A stretch of DNA of 64,000 bases from Eutreptiella sp. 'Long Island Sound 2002' (GCA_964036045.1 OZ038381.1:143353596-143417595); one strand, 5' to 3'. Positions 9,096-19,884 are shown, counted from the stretch's first letter. Numbers and translations are program-made. Notes: a model not told the origin generated them from the letters alone.

Positions 9096-10188
9096 ACAGG
9101 CACACAAAAATTGCTGATTTTTTTAATATGTTCTGTCCATTTCACTGTTTTTCTTTGTCCCTTGTCGTTGCTTGTTCTTGCCGTCCTAAACCTCAGGTTT
9201 GGGGCCTGTCGGGTCCTCCCGAAGGGGGCCGTTTTCTGAGCTTCGCGCCCATCCGTGGCCTGGGCATGGGTTTTGGCTGGTGGTTTGCCCGAGGGTTGCG
9301 CTGGGGCGTCCACCTCCATGGGGGCGGCCTCAGGGGCAGCTTTGGGTTGGGGCTTGGCGGCCTGCTTAGCCTCAGGCTTGGGATCAGGCTTTGCGACCCT
9401 GGGGGCCAGCTGAGCTGGCGGGTCAACGTCCCGTTTGGGGTTAGGCTTCTTTTTGGCCTTGGCGGCCTTCTTACCTGCAGCTGTAGCCTTGTGCCGCTCC
9501 CAATGGGTCGGTGCTCAAGCATGAGAGGCATACAACAGATGCCTCTCAGCCCCAAACATCTCCTTTTTCCTTGGGTGTTGCACCCGGACTCTCCTACCCG
9601 CCCCCCGCACAACCGAGGTTACAACCCCCGGGTAGACACCATCGGTGTAGGGCACAAAAACGTGTGTACCAAGCAGGGGGACAGATGACTCATCCCCCTC
9701 CAAAGAGGGGGGTTCCTCGCGCCGCTTTTGCTGCTGCGGCTGCTTCCGCTTCACCTTCTTCTCATGTGCAGGGGGGAGTGCTTGGTCCGACAATGAGCTT
9801 TTGCTCTATTCCAGGGGCTTGCGCTTGTGCTTGGGGGGTTCTTTGGGTTTGGTGGATTTGGGGGGGGGGGGCAGGGTAGGGGGTTTGCGTTTTTCGGCGG
9901 GGGGGGGAGGCTTTGCTGGAGAGGCGCTGCGGGGGCCGGGCGGGTTCCACCCACTACTGGAGAGCAGGATCTCCTCGCCAGCACAACCCTCCCACGCCAA
10001 CTCACCCAGGCTAGCCCAGCACGGCGTATTTGCCTCCCAAGTGTCCGTTAGGCGGCGGGACCGTTCCCACTCCCGCAAATTGCACAGGATAGAGCACCCC
10101 CGTTGCCGGTTCAGGAGCAGCAGCTGGTAGAGGGCGGGCAGGGCGATGCTAAACTCGGCGGTGCCTAGTCGGTGGCGGATGCTAAAGC
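9056..10188 (-). pseudogene. Tudor-like, Lys/Pro-rich protein with one TAG and one TGA in frame
   Basis: A single minus-strand frame is open from about 10188 to TGA/TAA at 9056 except for TAG at 9806-9808 and TGA at 9515-9517. In order: a globular start (IRHRLGTAEFSIALPALYQL, REWERSRRLTDTWEA), a Pro/Lys linker, then GTHVFVPYTDGVYPGVV and RRVRVQHPRKKEMF, which has the shape of a Tudor/agenet-type barrel (GT.V.V.y.DG.YPG.V), and a basic Ala/Lys/Pro tail (ATAAGKKAAKAKKK). The barrel assignment is by pattern only. The probable 3' splice site GTCGCAG|G precedes IRHRLG; upstream exon would be 10353-10861. Probably chromatin- or DNA-binding if expressed. The two stops could be mutations or, for TAG, a recoded codon. 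Confidence 0.5.
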
Positions 10189-10224
10189 CCTGCGACGTCA
10201 GCCGGGTTCATTTCCACGTCCATG

Positions 10225-10355
10225 ACCTATGGCAGTGCCGTTCATAAAATGCGTTCATAAAACGGGTACATAAAATGCGTTCATGGTTTATAAACGGGCA
10301 GTGCTGGGTCACTGAATTATGAACGCCGCATTATGAAAGAATTATGAATCAATTA
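10225..10355 (-). repeat. Family B motif array, possible intron
   Basis: gttcataaaatgcg, ttataaacggg and aattatgaac units separate the frames at 10353-10861 and 9056-10188. GAG|GTATCT near 10365 and GTCGCAG near 10190 are candidate splice sites, although that junction would not keep the frame exactly. Confidence 0.6.
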
Positions 10356-10861
10356 TGACCCCAGATACCTCCTAATCTTGCTCGGGTCGACGGTGCCCAA
10401 GGCGCCTAGGGCGGTCCGGAAATGCACGGCTGCACTGGGATGGCAGCCTTGGGGGGCGCCCGTAGGGGCCGTGGTACTGCTAGTGGCCGACGCTGCCTGG
10501 CCAAGGGGCTTGATGGGGCGGGTGATAGTGAGGCCCTCAACGGCCCCCTCGTACGAGGCCTCCTGCCCAAGGTCATACACCCCCCCCAAAATGGATTCCC
10601 ACCCGGGGATGCACTCCACCTTACGCCCGGAGCGCAGCTTCACCCAGCCCTTTTCCTCCTAGTGGAGGAAGCAGAGTTCCCAATGGGACTTTGCATCAAG
10701 GCCCCCTGCCGGCCCGTAAAAACTTTGGCTTGCGTCAAATACCCGGCACCCCTTGGTTCGGGGGTGGGGGACAGGGGTTTTCCCGACCGGGGTTTCTACG
10801 TCCATGCCTCCCCCCTGTGTGGCGGCACCCCCCCCCCCCCCCGCACCCTTCTTGCGGATGC
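10353..10861 (-). pseudogene. Exon of unknown protein, in-frame TAG
   Basis: From the end of element A the frame reads GRIRKKGAGG, then KTPVPHPRTKGCRVFDASQS and GLDAKSHWELCFLH, TAG at 10659-10661, and goes on in the same frame with EEKGWVKLRSGRKVECIPG, GVYDLGQEASYEG and FRTALGALGTVDPSKIRRY. The first residues QGR.RK recur at the 6127 end (QGRCRKRRR). No domain recognised. Confidence 0.45.
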
Positions 10862-10863
10862 GC

Positions 10864-11482
10864 CCTTGGTACACGCTAGAAGACCCAATCTCGTTCTAGC
10901 CTAGAACACTCTAGCCTAGATGTTCTAGCCTAGACTAGATCAATACTAGAACGATATAATGTCTACCCAAAATGTCCCAATTTCTTCATTGTTCCGCCGT
11001 GCATGCTTGCTATTGTCCGTAGTTCATTGTTCCATGGTTCCTTCTCTCGCGCTTAAATATTGCACATTTCTTGAGTAGCCCCACAACCCAAACCACAACA
11101 TGGAAAGGGGGGGGGGTGGATGATATCTCCACACTCAAGGGGTGTTTGTGCGGTGCTTGTGGTCGGCCTGTTATCCACCCTCCCCACCCTTGACAGCGTA
11201 TGTTATGTGCTGTGCTGTGCATATGCTCCCGCAGAACTGTCTGTATGCTGGGGTCGGGGGGGGGCACATATGTGTATGCACGCGTCAAGTGTGTTGGTTG
11301 CTATGAGTGTGTGTGTCATGCACCCCCCAACCCGATGTGATACTTTGTTTTTTCTCTTCTACCTTTTCTACCAGTCCAGGCTAGAACGATTTGTGTTCTA
11401 CGCGAGAACCATTCTAGGCTAGAACATCTAGACTAGAAGTTCTAAGCTAGAACGAAATTGGGTGTTCTAGCGTGTACCAAGG
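10864..11482. mobile_element. Complete short family A element, TSD GC, possible introner
   Basis: The 619-bp unit begins CCTTGGTACACGCTAGAA and ends with its reverse complement; inverted similarity continues through arrays of ttctagcctaga on both sides (10866-10953 and 11383-11480). It is flanked by GC at 10862-10863 and 11483-11484, a 2-bp target duplication. The interior is GT-rich and has no gene. On the minus strand the ends provide GT at 11476-11477 (CTTG|GTACAC) and AG at 10865-10866 (CCAAG|GGC). Splicing there joins an upstream frame to QGRIRKK in phase. So it is a non-autonomous transposon that may be tolerated as an intron. Confidence 0.75.
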
Positions 11483-11706
11483 GCAGCCCCAAATGGGGCT
11501 TCAACCCCCGCCACACACAAAAAGGAGTTGGCCATACGTAAGGACCTCTTGCTGCTCAAGGGCCCCCAAAACTTTCTTAAGCACTGGGCCAATGGGGGGG
11601 TCAAGGTGGGTGGTGTTGGGCAACACGTTGACATGCGTTCTATTCGGGAGTCCACTGCGTTAACAGGGGCCCTTGCATGTCTTGACCGGCGGGGGCAGAA
11701 GACCAT
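11478..11706 (-). CDS. Possible exon upstream of the family A insertion
   Basis: The frame ending GVEAPFGAALG joins in phase to GRIRKKG across the element. Another frame over the same DNA (NVLPNTTHLDPPIGPVLKK, LEQQEVLTYGQLLFV) looks more globular but stops before the element. Which is coding cannot be settled here. Confidence 0.3.
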
Positions 11707-11820
11707 GGTGGCGGGCGTTGCTGACCATCATGAAAACCCCCCTTGGTTAAGTAGGTCCTCGTCCCACCTCTCCACCTCGGCCTCCCCGAAGGCAGTTCCC
11801 GCGCGAATGCACGGTCGGTA

Positions 11821-12285
11821 CTAGGGGGAGAGGGCCACGAAGGTGGAAAGGTGGGAGTCCGACTTCGCCTGGTCGGACGGGGCGAGGACGTGGGGGGCGG
11901 TGGAGGTGTCCGTGTGGGCTAGCTTATCGCCGGACTCCACACCGAACACAATGACAGAACCGGGGGGCATCGGGTAAACGAACTCAAAGGGGTTAGGCAT
12001 GCTCTCTCTGAGGTTAGCAACAAACTTCTTGAAAACACTACCAACCAGCTGATATGTTTTACCCGGTCTGGATTGGTAGCGCTGGGGCAGGCAGGTATCC
12101 GCCCGTTGTTTTTCCACATTTTGTACGTTAAAAAAACATCGAAAACCCATGCAACTTTGTCCACCCCCCCCCCCCCCCCCGCCCCAAACTTTCACCACCC
12201 GTTCGCAAGCCGCCTTGCAGTCGGTGGAACTGAGCGCGTCTCCGGTCACCGTATACCCAAGCCCATCAATAAAGTTCCTAGGCAT
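11821..12285 (-). CDS. Oxygenase-like protein segment, family X-associated
   Basis: 154-aa frame from ATG 12283-12285, likely an exon (preceded by CCTAG). It starts RNFIDGLGYTVTGDALSST, matching NFVDGNGYIVLRGLVE at 36440-36390. A poly-Gly run (C18 on the plus strand, 12163-12180) interrupts. Later segments are KTYQLVGSVFKKFVANL, PMPPGSVIVFGVESGDKLA and an H-x-D motif (AHTDTSTAP) then LSTFVALSP. The combination of a GY.V..G.L start, PPGS and HxD...L resembles 2-oxoglutarate/Fe(II) oxygenases, as found in TET/JBP or phytanoyl-type enzymes, but the distal His and Arg are not seen. The oxygenase idea is weak; the coding call is firmer because of the paralogue. Confidence 0.45.
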   Translation of the reverse strand: MPRNFIDGLGYTVTGDALSSTDCKAACERVVKVWGGGGGGGGQSCMGFRCFFNVQNVEKQRADTCLPQRYQSRPGKTYQLVGSVFKKFVANLRESMPNPFEFVYPMPPGSVIVFGVESGDKLAHTDTSTAPHVLAPSDQAKSDSHLSTFVALSP

Positions 12286-12289
12286 TGGA

Positions 12290-12560
12290 GGTGGGGGTCG
12301 GGATGGAGAGAGGGGTTAGGTGTTGCATACGTGGGGGGGTCAGGCAAGGGGGCAGTTGGCTAAGGGGGTTCGGGGGTAATGAAGGGGGGGAGTCCACCAA
12401 TCCGCAATACCAACTCAACCGATGCATCTCATGGAGCGTGGGAGGAGTGATGTCCGCGAGGTGGTGGGGGGGGGGAGGCACCTTAGGGTGGGCGGCGACG
12501 AGCCCCAAATCATCGCACTGAGCAGTGGCGGTTTGCCAACGAAAGGGGAAAGAAGATTGG
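12290..12560 (-). CDS. Middle exon of the same gene
   Basis: The segment SFPFRWQTATAQCDDLGLV, then PPPPHHLADITPPTLHEMH and LSWYCGLVDSPPSLPPN aligns with 36777-36600 (SFFPFSWHLANPRWWDDLG, QVHVPDVTHPTFCSITSL, QWYRGASCAPPFI). Shared order and spacing show homologous genes at the two loci. No named domain. Confidence 0.5.
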
Positions 12561-12578
12561 TCCCCCTGCGGATCACCG

Positions 12579-12848
12579 TCACGAAAGTACTAGATTCAAC
12601 GTAATCCTGTTCGTGCGGGGGAGGGGGGGGCAGTGGAGGAGGTTAGTGGTGGGGTAGACGGTGCAAACCCCCGACTTCAACTTCCCGGCCCCGTGCTGCG
12701 ACATGACCCCAAGGAGGGAGTCAACTATTTTGGAGGCGAGGATGAGGCAGACGGCCCTCAACTCGGGGAGGGCCAGCTGCAGCTCGATCCGCTGGTCAGT
12801 GGTCCAGCCCTTCTTGCGGACAGCACCCGCACGCTCGGGTTCACTCAT
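12579..12848 (-). CDS. N-terminal exon of the same gene
   Basis: ATG at 12846-12848 (MSEPERAGAVRKKGW). Reads LQLALPELRAVCLILASK, VDSLLGVMSQHG, then GVCTVYPTTNLLHCPPLP. It aligns with 37010-36790 (LPTLKFLHLTPLSSSVDQLL, VQVYPTTNLVHTPPPL) and more weakly with 42880-42770 (DVDAVLESVTAHAEKGAGTK, LYVGQEEVEEV). So at least three loci carry this N-terminal domain. Confidence 0.55.
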   Translation of the reverse strand: MSEPERAGAVRKKGWTTDQRIELQLALPELRAVCLILASKIVDSLLGVMSQHGAGKLKSGVCTVYPTTNLLHCPPLPRTNRITLNLVLS

Positions 12849-12889
12849 ACCAACGCCCTAGAGACCTATGCTAGACCAGATATGTTTAG

Positions 12890-13215
12890 AATTTGGGTCA
12901 TAAATTAATGCGTTAACCCAAAGTTGACCCTTTTGGTGGGGAGGGGTTTGGACGGGAGAAACTCTACCCCCATGGGGTGCCTTACGGGATCGGCTGTCAT
13001 TTTCACCCGGGGTTCGGGGGGGGGGGGGGTCTCACCTGCTTCCACAGAAAAAATATTAAAACGGTCCTCCGGTTTAATTTTTGATTTCAATTTTTCGTTT
13101 CATATTTGAAATATTAAAAATTAATGCGTCCCCGACATTAATATTAACCTCGTAAAAATTAACTCTTTTCTGCAAAAATTAACCCGCCCTAAAAATCCCT
13201 ATAAATGCATAACAA
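12890..13215. repeat. Family C motif array (ttaat / attaa)
   Basis: Dense aattaatgcg, aatattaaaa, gttaatttt units, richest at 13060-13200. Matching arrays at 14050-14180 and 14975-15115 suggest one element or introns of one element between 12.89 and 15.12 kb. Confidence 0.7.
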
Positions 13216-13514
13216 GAAAAGAAAAACCTTTGCACCAGGTTTTTGTACTCACATTTGTCCCCTATGGCCAGTTTGCTCCTCCCCCCCCCCCTTGTCCTTG
13301 TGGTTCGGGTTTGAGAGGATATGCCCCACGCCGTGTGCAGGCTTTTTTAGGATGATGGAAATGAAGATTTACGATGGGACAGAGGAAAAGGTTGTGGGTG
13401 TGTATGTGCACGTGTGTGTTTGTGTGTTCATCGCTTGCGCGTGGGTTGTAGTTTACATATTGCCCCAAAGCAGATATACGGGCTAGTTCCAATTTCATGG
13501 GCTACCCCCTCCCT

Positions 13515-13985
13515 TCACTTTGTGGTGTGTAGGATTGTGATGTTTGGGGTTGTGGTGTCTGGGGATGTGTTGGGGGGGGGGGGGGCTGTGATGTGTGGGG
13601 GTGTGGTTTGCAGGGCTGTGTTGTGGGGGTGGGTGGGTATCAGGGTTGTGGTGTGTGGGCCTGTGGAGCGTGGGTTGTGGTTTGTGTGGATGTGGTTTGT
13701 GGGGCTTTGGTGTGTTGGGGTGCGATATTTAGGGTTGTGCTGTCTGGGGGTGTGGCTTCTAGTGTTGTGGTGTGTGGCGCTGTTGGGGGGGGGAGGGGGT
13801 TTACAGAGCACTCGTATGTGGGTTTGTGGTGTCAGGCGCCGTGGTGTCTGGAGGCCTTGTTTCCAGGGCTGTGGTATGCGGGGTTGTGGTGTTGGCTGTT
13901 GTGGTGTGTAGGGCTATGGTGTGCGGGCTGTGGTACGCGAGGTTGTGGTGTTGGGCGTTGTGGTGTGGCACCGTAGGGCTGTGGG
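13515..13985 (+). repeat. GT-rich minisatellite
   Basis: Irregular ggtgtgtggggctgt units on the plus strand. The six-frame ORFs in it are low complexity and not supported as genes. Confidence 0.7.
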
Positions 13986-14049
13986 TCAAAACACCTCCCA
14001 TACCCCCCCCCCGCACCCCAGCCCCTCACTTGGACAACCGCTTAAAGTG

Positions 14050-14180
14050 CGGCCTAGCGTTTGTTTTCGTCAGGTTAATTTTTGAAGGGGTCCAATTGAT
14101 GTCTGTACGTTAATATCAAACGTTAATTTTGATATTTGGAACGCCGGTCCAAAAATTAAATGTTAGCCTCCAGGTATTAA
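14050..14180. repeat. Family C motif array
   Basis: caggttaattttt, cgttaatatcaaacgttaat, aaaattaaatg and similar units. Confidence 0.6.
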
Positions 14181-14309
14181 ACGAGGTAGTCGGCCATCCC
14201 TATCACCCACAAGTACGCGGGTGTGCGGCCCCGTGTACCACCGGCGCACGGGTACGCATCCCGACACAAAATGAAGGTGAGGGGCCTGGTCCAGTCGATG
14301 TTGTCCACT

Positions 14310-14950
14310 AGCTATGTGGGGTTTTGGTGTGTGCTTGTCGTGTCGGGGTGTTTGAGGTGTCATGCTGAGGTGTGTGGGGTTGTGGGGGGCGCGTATATGG
14401 TGTGTTGGGCTGTGGTGTGTGGAGCTGCGGTGTAAAGGGTTGTGGTGTAGGCAGCTGTGGTGTTTAGGGTAGTGTGTTGGGCTGCAGAGTGTTGGGCTGC
14501 AGGATGCGGGCTCTGGCGCGCCAGTTTGTGATGGCTCGGGCTGTTGGGGTTGGGGTTGTGCGCTGTGGTGCTGTGCTATAAGAGGTCGTACCACACAGCC
14601 CTCGCGGCCCCGCCCCCAACAACACCACCTCCCACAGCCGCAAGCACCATATTCTGGCACGCCACGACCCCACGCCCTGCAGTACCACGCCATGCAGCCC
14701 AACACACCATGGCCAAACACGCACGGGACCACACCCCACACACCGCACACACCAGACACCACACACCCCGCACACCACACACCATAGCCGCCCATACCAC
14801 AAGGGCTGTGGGGTGTTGCGCTGCTGATGTGGGGCTGTGGTGTGTGGTGTGGGGTTGTGGTGTGTGGGCCTGTGGTGTTTGGGGCGGTGGGGTGTGGGCC
14901 TATGGGGTGTTGGTTTGTGGTGTGCAGTGGTGTGGCCACCCCCGCACCTG
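14310..14950. repeat. GT-rich minisatellite with inverted CA-rich half
   Basis: 14310-14570 and 14800-14935 are GT-rich on the plus strand, whereas 14585-14790 is the CA-rich complement type, so the block can fold back. Related to 13515-13985. Short stretch 14190-14300 holds no supportable gene. Confidence 0.6.
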
Positions 14951-14974
14951 TCATATGCAAAACAAAAAACAACA

Positions 14975-15115
14975 ACCAAAAAATTAAATTTTGGGAACCT
15001 ACAATTAATATTTGCAGGTTAATACCATCGGACGAGATATAAATTAAAATATGAAATATTAATCATCGCCCGCGATAACATTAACCTACATATGTACCAA
15101 TTCAAATATTCACTT
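14975..15115. repeat. Family C motif array
   Basis: aaaaaattaaatt, caattaatattt, gaaatattaatc and aacattaacc units. Confidence 0.65.
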
Positions 15116-15799
15116 TAAAGAAAAAGGCATAATACACAGTGACACGCTCCAAGTGGGCATGTACACTTTTGGTGCCCCATCATGTGGGGGCCTGGGAGGG
15201 GGGGCCTTTTGGGGGCTCTTGGGGGCTCGGGAGAGAGGGGTGTTGCACGGGTTGTGGACACCACAAACACCAACCCGTTGGCCAAGTTTGATGGAGGAGG
15301 CGACGTGACCCACCCCCTTTTCCTACAAATTGCCAACACTTGATGCACAATGGCAAACGGCCAAATACGGCACATGGTGCTGGGACGCACAGCATAGAAG
15401 GTAAAAAATGGTAGGAAAATGCTGAGCATATTGCTCAGGATATTTGGGGATGCGTAGCATTCATGCTCAGCAAATGGGACTCATATTGCAGGGTTGATCT
15501 CGGAAGTCCCAGCCAAAATTTCTTCCGAGCTCCCCCGGCACGGTCGGCTGGGAAGCCCATGGAATATTCCTACCGATATCGGTTGCGTTTTGGGACCCGA
15601 TCTGGCTGCCAAAACTTCCGAGCATCTTTCCGAGGGATTTCAAAAACTTCCAGGCGTTTTTCCATCGGTTTTTTGTACAATGACCTACACCGTTCTTGGT
15701 TCCCAAATCCCACACCTGAGCAAAGAAACACACAAAAAGACAAGCATGACCGTTCACTTACGCTTGAAATGTGAATGCTCAGTGCCTTGCTTGTTCATT

Positions 15800-16039
15800 T
15801 CAGCTTGAACTGTGAATGTTGTACTCTCCTTCGCTGAGCATCTGCACAGGACAGCTATCGCTTGTCATGGCATCCACATCCACCACCACATGGCGATACT
15901 TCTTGGGTTGAGGTTGGGGTTCAGGGTTGTCACTGGATGATGAGGAAGAATCTGAGGCACTTACTGTGGAGGCACCAGATAGGTGCACAGCATCATCATC
16001 CGAATCATTATCCTCAGGATTGCTACTGCTCCCACTATC

Positions 16040-16081
<42 letters not shown>

Positions 16082-16666
16082 ACTGCTACTGTTACTGCTG
16101 CTACTGCCACTGCCACGAGGGCACACAAGTTGCTGCTCAATGTCGCTATCAACAATGGGTACACGCGCCAACTTCGTACGTCTCATGGGTTGAACACGCT
16201 GCTACTCGTTCAAACCCGTAGGACCTTGAAATGAAGCAGCACTGTCCTCGCCCTCCGAAGGGGGTACAATATCAACTGTCGCAGGGTTAGAAACTCGGCT
16301 TTGAGGGATGGGCCCCACACGTCCCTTATCCTTTCCCTTGTCCTTCAGCGCCTTACGGCGTGCAGCACAGGACTTAAATGTGGCACGGCTCTTCAAACCC
16401 AGTTTGGGCCACTTGCAGACAACTTCCCTGTCCAGTGGTACCCATTGACGGACACCACGCTTTGAGCCACAGGTCCCACACACACATACCACATCACTCT
16501 CGGGATTTGCACCTGGAAAGGCGCATTTCACCGAACGGGTGTCTGGGTGCATATATAGGGAGCAACCACCTCCATCCTGGAAATGGAGCAAATGCTCTAA
16601 GAGGCGTTGAAAGACTGCATGCCACACGGCATTGGCAGCAACACATGGTGCTGGGACGCACAGCAT
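15800..16666 (-). pseudogene. Cys/Ser-rich tandem gene, unit 1 (TAG in frame)
   Basis: Starts at ATG 16664-16666 (MLCVPAPCVAANAVWH). Same protein as units 2-4 (see 17071), but the codon following LNE is TAG at 16202-16204 where all other units have CAG. Apart from that the frame is intact to TGA at 15800. If TAG is a true stop, only the first 154 residues are made. Confidence 0.65.
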
Positions 16667-17070
16667 AGAAGGTAAAAAATGGTAGGAAAATGCTGAGCAT
16701 ATTGCTCAGGATATTTGGGGATGCTCAGCATTCATGCTCAGCAAATGGGACTCATATTGCAGGGTTGATCTCGGAAGTCCCAGCCAAAATTTCTTCCGAG
16801 CTCCCCCGGCACGGTCGGCTGGGGAGCCCATGGAACATTCCTACCGATATCGGTTGCGTTTTGGGACCCGATTTGGCTGCCAAAACTTCCGAGCATCTTT
16901 CCGAGGGATTTAAAAAACTTCCAAGCGTTTTTCCATCAGTTTTTTGTACAATGACCTACACCGTTCTTGGTTCCCAAATCCCACACCTGAGCAAAGAAAC
17001 ACACAAAAAGACAAGCATGACCGTTCACTTACGCTTGAAATGTGAATGCTCAGTGCCTTGCCTGTTCATT

Positions 17071-17310
17071 TCAGCTTGAACTGTGAATGCTGTAATCTCC
17101 TTCGCTGAGCATCTGCACAGGACAGCTATCACTTGACATGGCATCCACATCCACCACCACATGGCGATACTTCTTGGGTTGAGGTTGGGGTTCAGGGTTG
17201 TCACTGGATGATGAGAAAGAATCCGAGGCACTTACTGTGGAGGCACCAGATGGGTGCACAGCATCATCATCCGAATCATTATCCTCAGGATTGCTACTGC
17301 TCCCACTATC

Positions 17311-17349
<39 letters not shown>

Positions 17350-17934
17350 ACTGCTACTGTTACTGCTGCTACTGCCACTGCCACGAGGGCACACAAGTTG
17401 CTGCTCAATGTCGCTATCAACAATGGGTACACGCGCCAACTTCGTACGTCTCATGGGTTGAACACGCTGCTGCTCGTTCAAACCCGTAGGACCTTGAAAT
17501 GAAGCAGCACTGTCCTCGCCCTCCGAAGGGGGTACAATATCAACTGTCGCAGGGTTAGAAACTCGGCTTTGAGGGATGGGCCCCACACGTCCCTTATCCT
17601 TTCCCTTGTCCTTCAGCGCCTTACGGCGTGCAGCACAGGACTTAAATGTGGCACGGCTCTTCAAACCCAGTTTGGGCCACTTGCAGACAGCTTCCCTGTC
17701 CAGTGGTACCCATTGACGGACACCACGCTTTGAGCCACAGGTCCCACACACACATACCACATCACTCTCGGGATTTGCACCTGGAAAGGCGCATTTCACC
17801 GAACGGGTGTCTGGGTGCATATATAGGGAGCAACCACCTCCATCCTGGAAATGCAGCAAATGCTCTAAGAGGCGTTGGAAGACCGCATGCCACACGGCAT
17901 TGGCAGCAACACATGGTGCTGGGACGCACAGCAT
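17071..17934 (-). CDS. Cys/Ser-rich tandem gene, unit 2
   Basis: 287 aa from ATG 17932-17934. Residues 25-75 contain CSLYMHPDTRSVKCAFPG and VVCVCGTCGSKRG, a likely metal-binding Cys cluster; then KWPKLGLKSRATFKSCAARR and a basic KALKDKGKDKGR stretch; residues about 160-225 end in a Ser-rich, partly CTG-coded (AGC on the minus strand) tract followed by acidic NPEDNDSDDDAV; the tail is Pro/Gln-rich then KKYRHVVVDVDAM. No named family. The long acidic Ser tract and Cys cluster suggest a nuclear, DNA-associated protein; that is inference. A canonical GTAAGT lies 40 nt past the stop (17027-17032) with TTTGCTCAG 40 nt further on, so the 3' end may be spliced. Confidence 0.65.
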
Positions 17935-18338
17935 AGAAGGTAAAAAATGGTAGGAAAATGCTGAGCATATTGCTCAGGATATTTGGGGATGCTGAGCATT
18001 CATGCTCAGCAAATGGGACTCATATTGTAGGGTTGATCTCGGAAGTCCCAGCCAAAATTTCTTCCGAGCTCCCCCGGCACGGTCGGCTGGGGAGCCCATG
18101 GAACATTCCTACCGATATCGGTTGCGTTTTGGGACCCGATTTGGCTGCCAAAACTTCCGAGCATCTTTCCGAGGGATTTAAAAAACTTCCAAGCGTTTTT
18201 CCATCAGTTTTTTGTACAATGACCTACACCGTTCTTGGTTCCCAAATCCCACACCTGAGCAAAGAAACACACAAAAAGACAAGCATGACCGTTCACTTAC
18301 GCTTGAAATGTGAATGCTCAGTGCCTTGCCTGTTCATT

Positions 18339-18578
18339 TCAGCTTGAACTGTGAATGCTGTAATCTCCTTCGCTGAGCATCTGCACAGGACAGCTATCGC
18401 TTGACATGGCATCCACATCCACCACCACATGGCGATACTTCTTGGGTTGAGGTTGGGGTTCAGGGTTGTCACTGGATGATGAGAAAGAATCTGAGGCACT
18501 TACTGTGGAGGCACCAGATGGGTGCACAGCATCATCATCCGAATCATTATCCTCAGGATTGCTACTGCTCCCACTATC

Positions 18579-18617
<39 letters not shown>

Positions 18618-19202
18618 ACTGCTACTGTTACTGCTGCTACTGCCACTGCCACGAGGGCACACAAGTTGCTGCTCAATGTCGCTATCAACAATGGGTACAC
18701 GCGCCAACTTCGTACGTCTCATGGGTTGAACACGCTGCTGCTCGTTCAAACCCGTAGGACCTTGAAATGAAGCAGCACTGTCCTCGCCCTCCGAAGGGGG
18801 TACAATATCAACTGTCGCAGGGTTAGAAACTCGGCTTTGAGGGATGGGCCCCACACGTCCCTTATCCTTTCCCTTGTCCTTCAGCGCCTTACGGCGTGCA
18901 GCACAGGACTTAAATGTGGCACGGCTCTTCAAACCCAGTTTGGGCCACTTGCAGACAGCTTCCCTGTCCAGTGGTACCCATTGACGGACACCACGCTTTG
19001 AGCCACAGGTCCCACACACACATACCACATCACTCTCGGGATTTGCACCTGGAAAGGCGCATTTCACCGAACGGGTGTCTGTGTGCATATATAGGGAGCA
19101 ACCACCTCCATCCTGGAAATGCAGCAAATGCTCTAAGAGGCGTTGAAAGACTGCATGCCACACGGCATTGGCAGCAACACATGGTGCTGGGACGCACAGC
19201 AT
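18339..19202 (-). CDS. Cys/Ser-rich tandem gene, unit 3
   Basis: 287 aa, ATG 19200-19202. Differs from unit 2 at few positions (for example HTDTRS for HPDTRS). Full frame intact. Confidence 0.65.
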
Positions 19203-19606
19203 AGAAGGTAAAAAATGGTAGGAAAATGCTGAGCATATTGCTCAGGATATTTGGGGATGCTCAGCATTCATGCTCAGCAAATGGGACTCATATTGCAGGG
19301 TTGATCTCGGAAGTCCCAGCCAAAATTTCTTCCGAGCTCCCCCGGCACGGTCGGCTGGGGAGCCCATGGAACATTCCTACCGATATCGGTTGCGTTTTGG
19401 GACCCGATTTGGCTGCCAAAACTTCCGGGCATCTTTCCGAGGGATTTAAAAAACTTCCAAGCGTTTTTCCATCAGTTTTTTGTACAATGACCTACACCGT
19501 TCTTGGTTCCCAAATCCCACACCTGAGCAAAGAAACACACAAAAAGACAAGCATGACCGTTCACTTACGCTTGAAATGTGAATGCTCAGTGCCTTGCCTG
19601 TTCATT

Positions 19607-19846
19607 TCAGCTTGAACTGTGAATGCTGTAATCTCCTTCGCTGAGCATCTGCACAGGACAGCCATCGCTTGACATGGCATCCACATCCACCACCACACGG
19701 AGATACTTCTTGGGTTGAGGTTGGGGTTCAGGGTTGTCACTGGATGATGAGGAAGAATCTGAGGCACTTACTGTGGAGGCACCAGATAGGTGCACAGCAT
19801 CATCATCCGAATCATTATCCTCGGGACTGCTACTGCTCCCACTATC

Positions 19847-19884
<38 letters not shown>

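Noticed and set aside
9661-9675. gtgtaccaag resembling a family A end
   Set aside because: Lies inside the coding frame (GTHVF) and has no adjoining ttctag array.
16020-16080. CTG trinucleotide expansion as a separate microsatellite gene feature
   Set aside because: It is the Ser-codon tract of the tandem gene in each unit; length differs by only a few codons.
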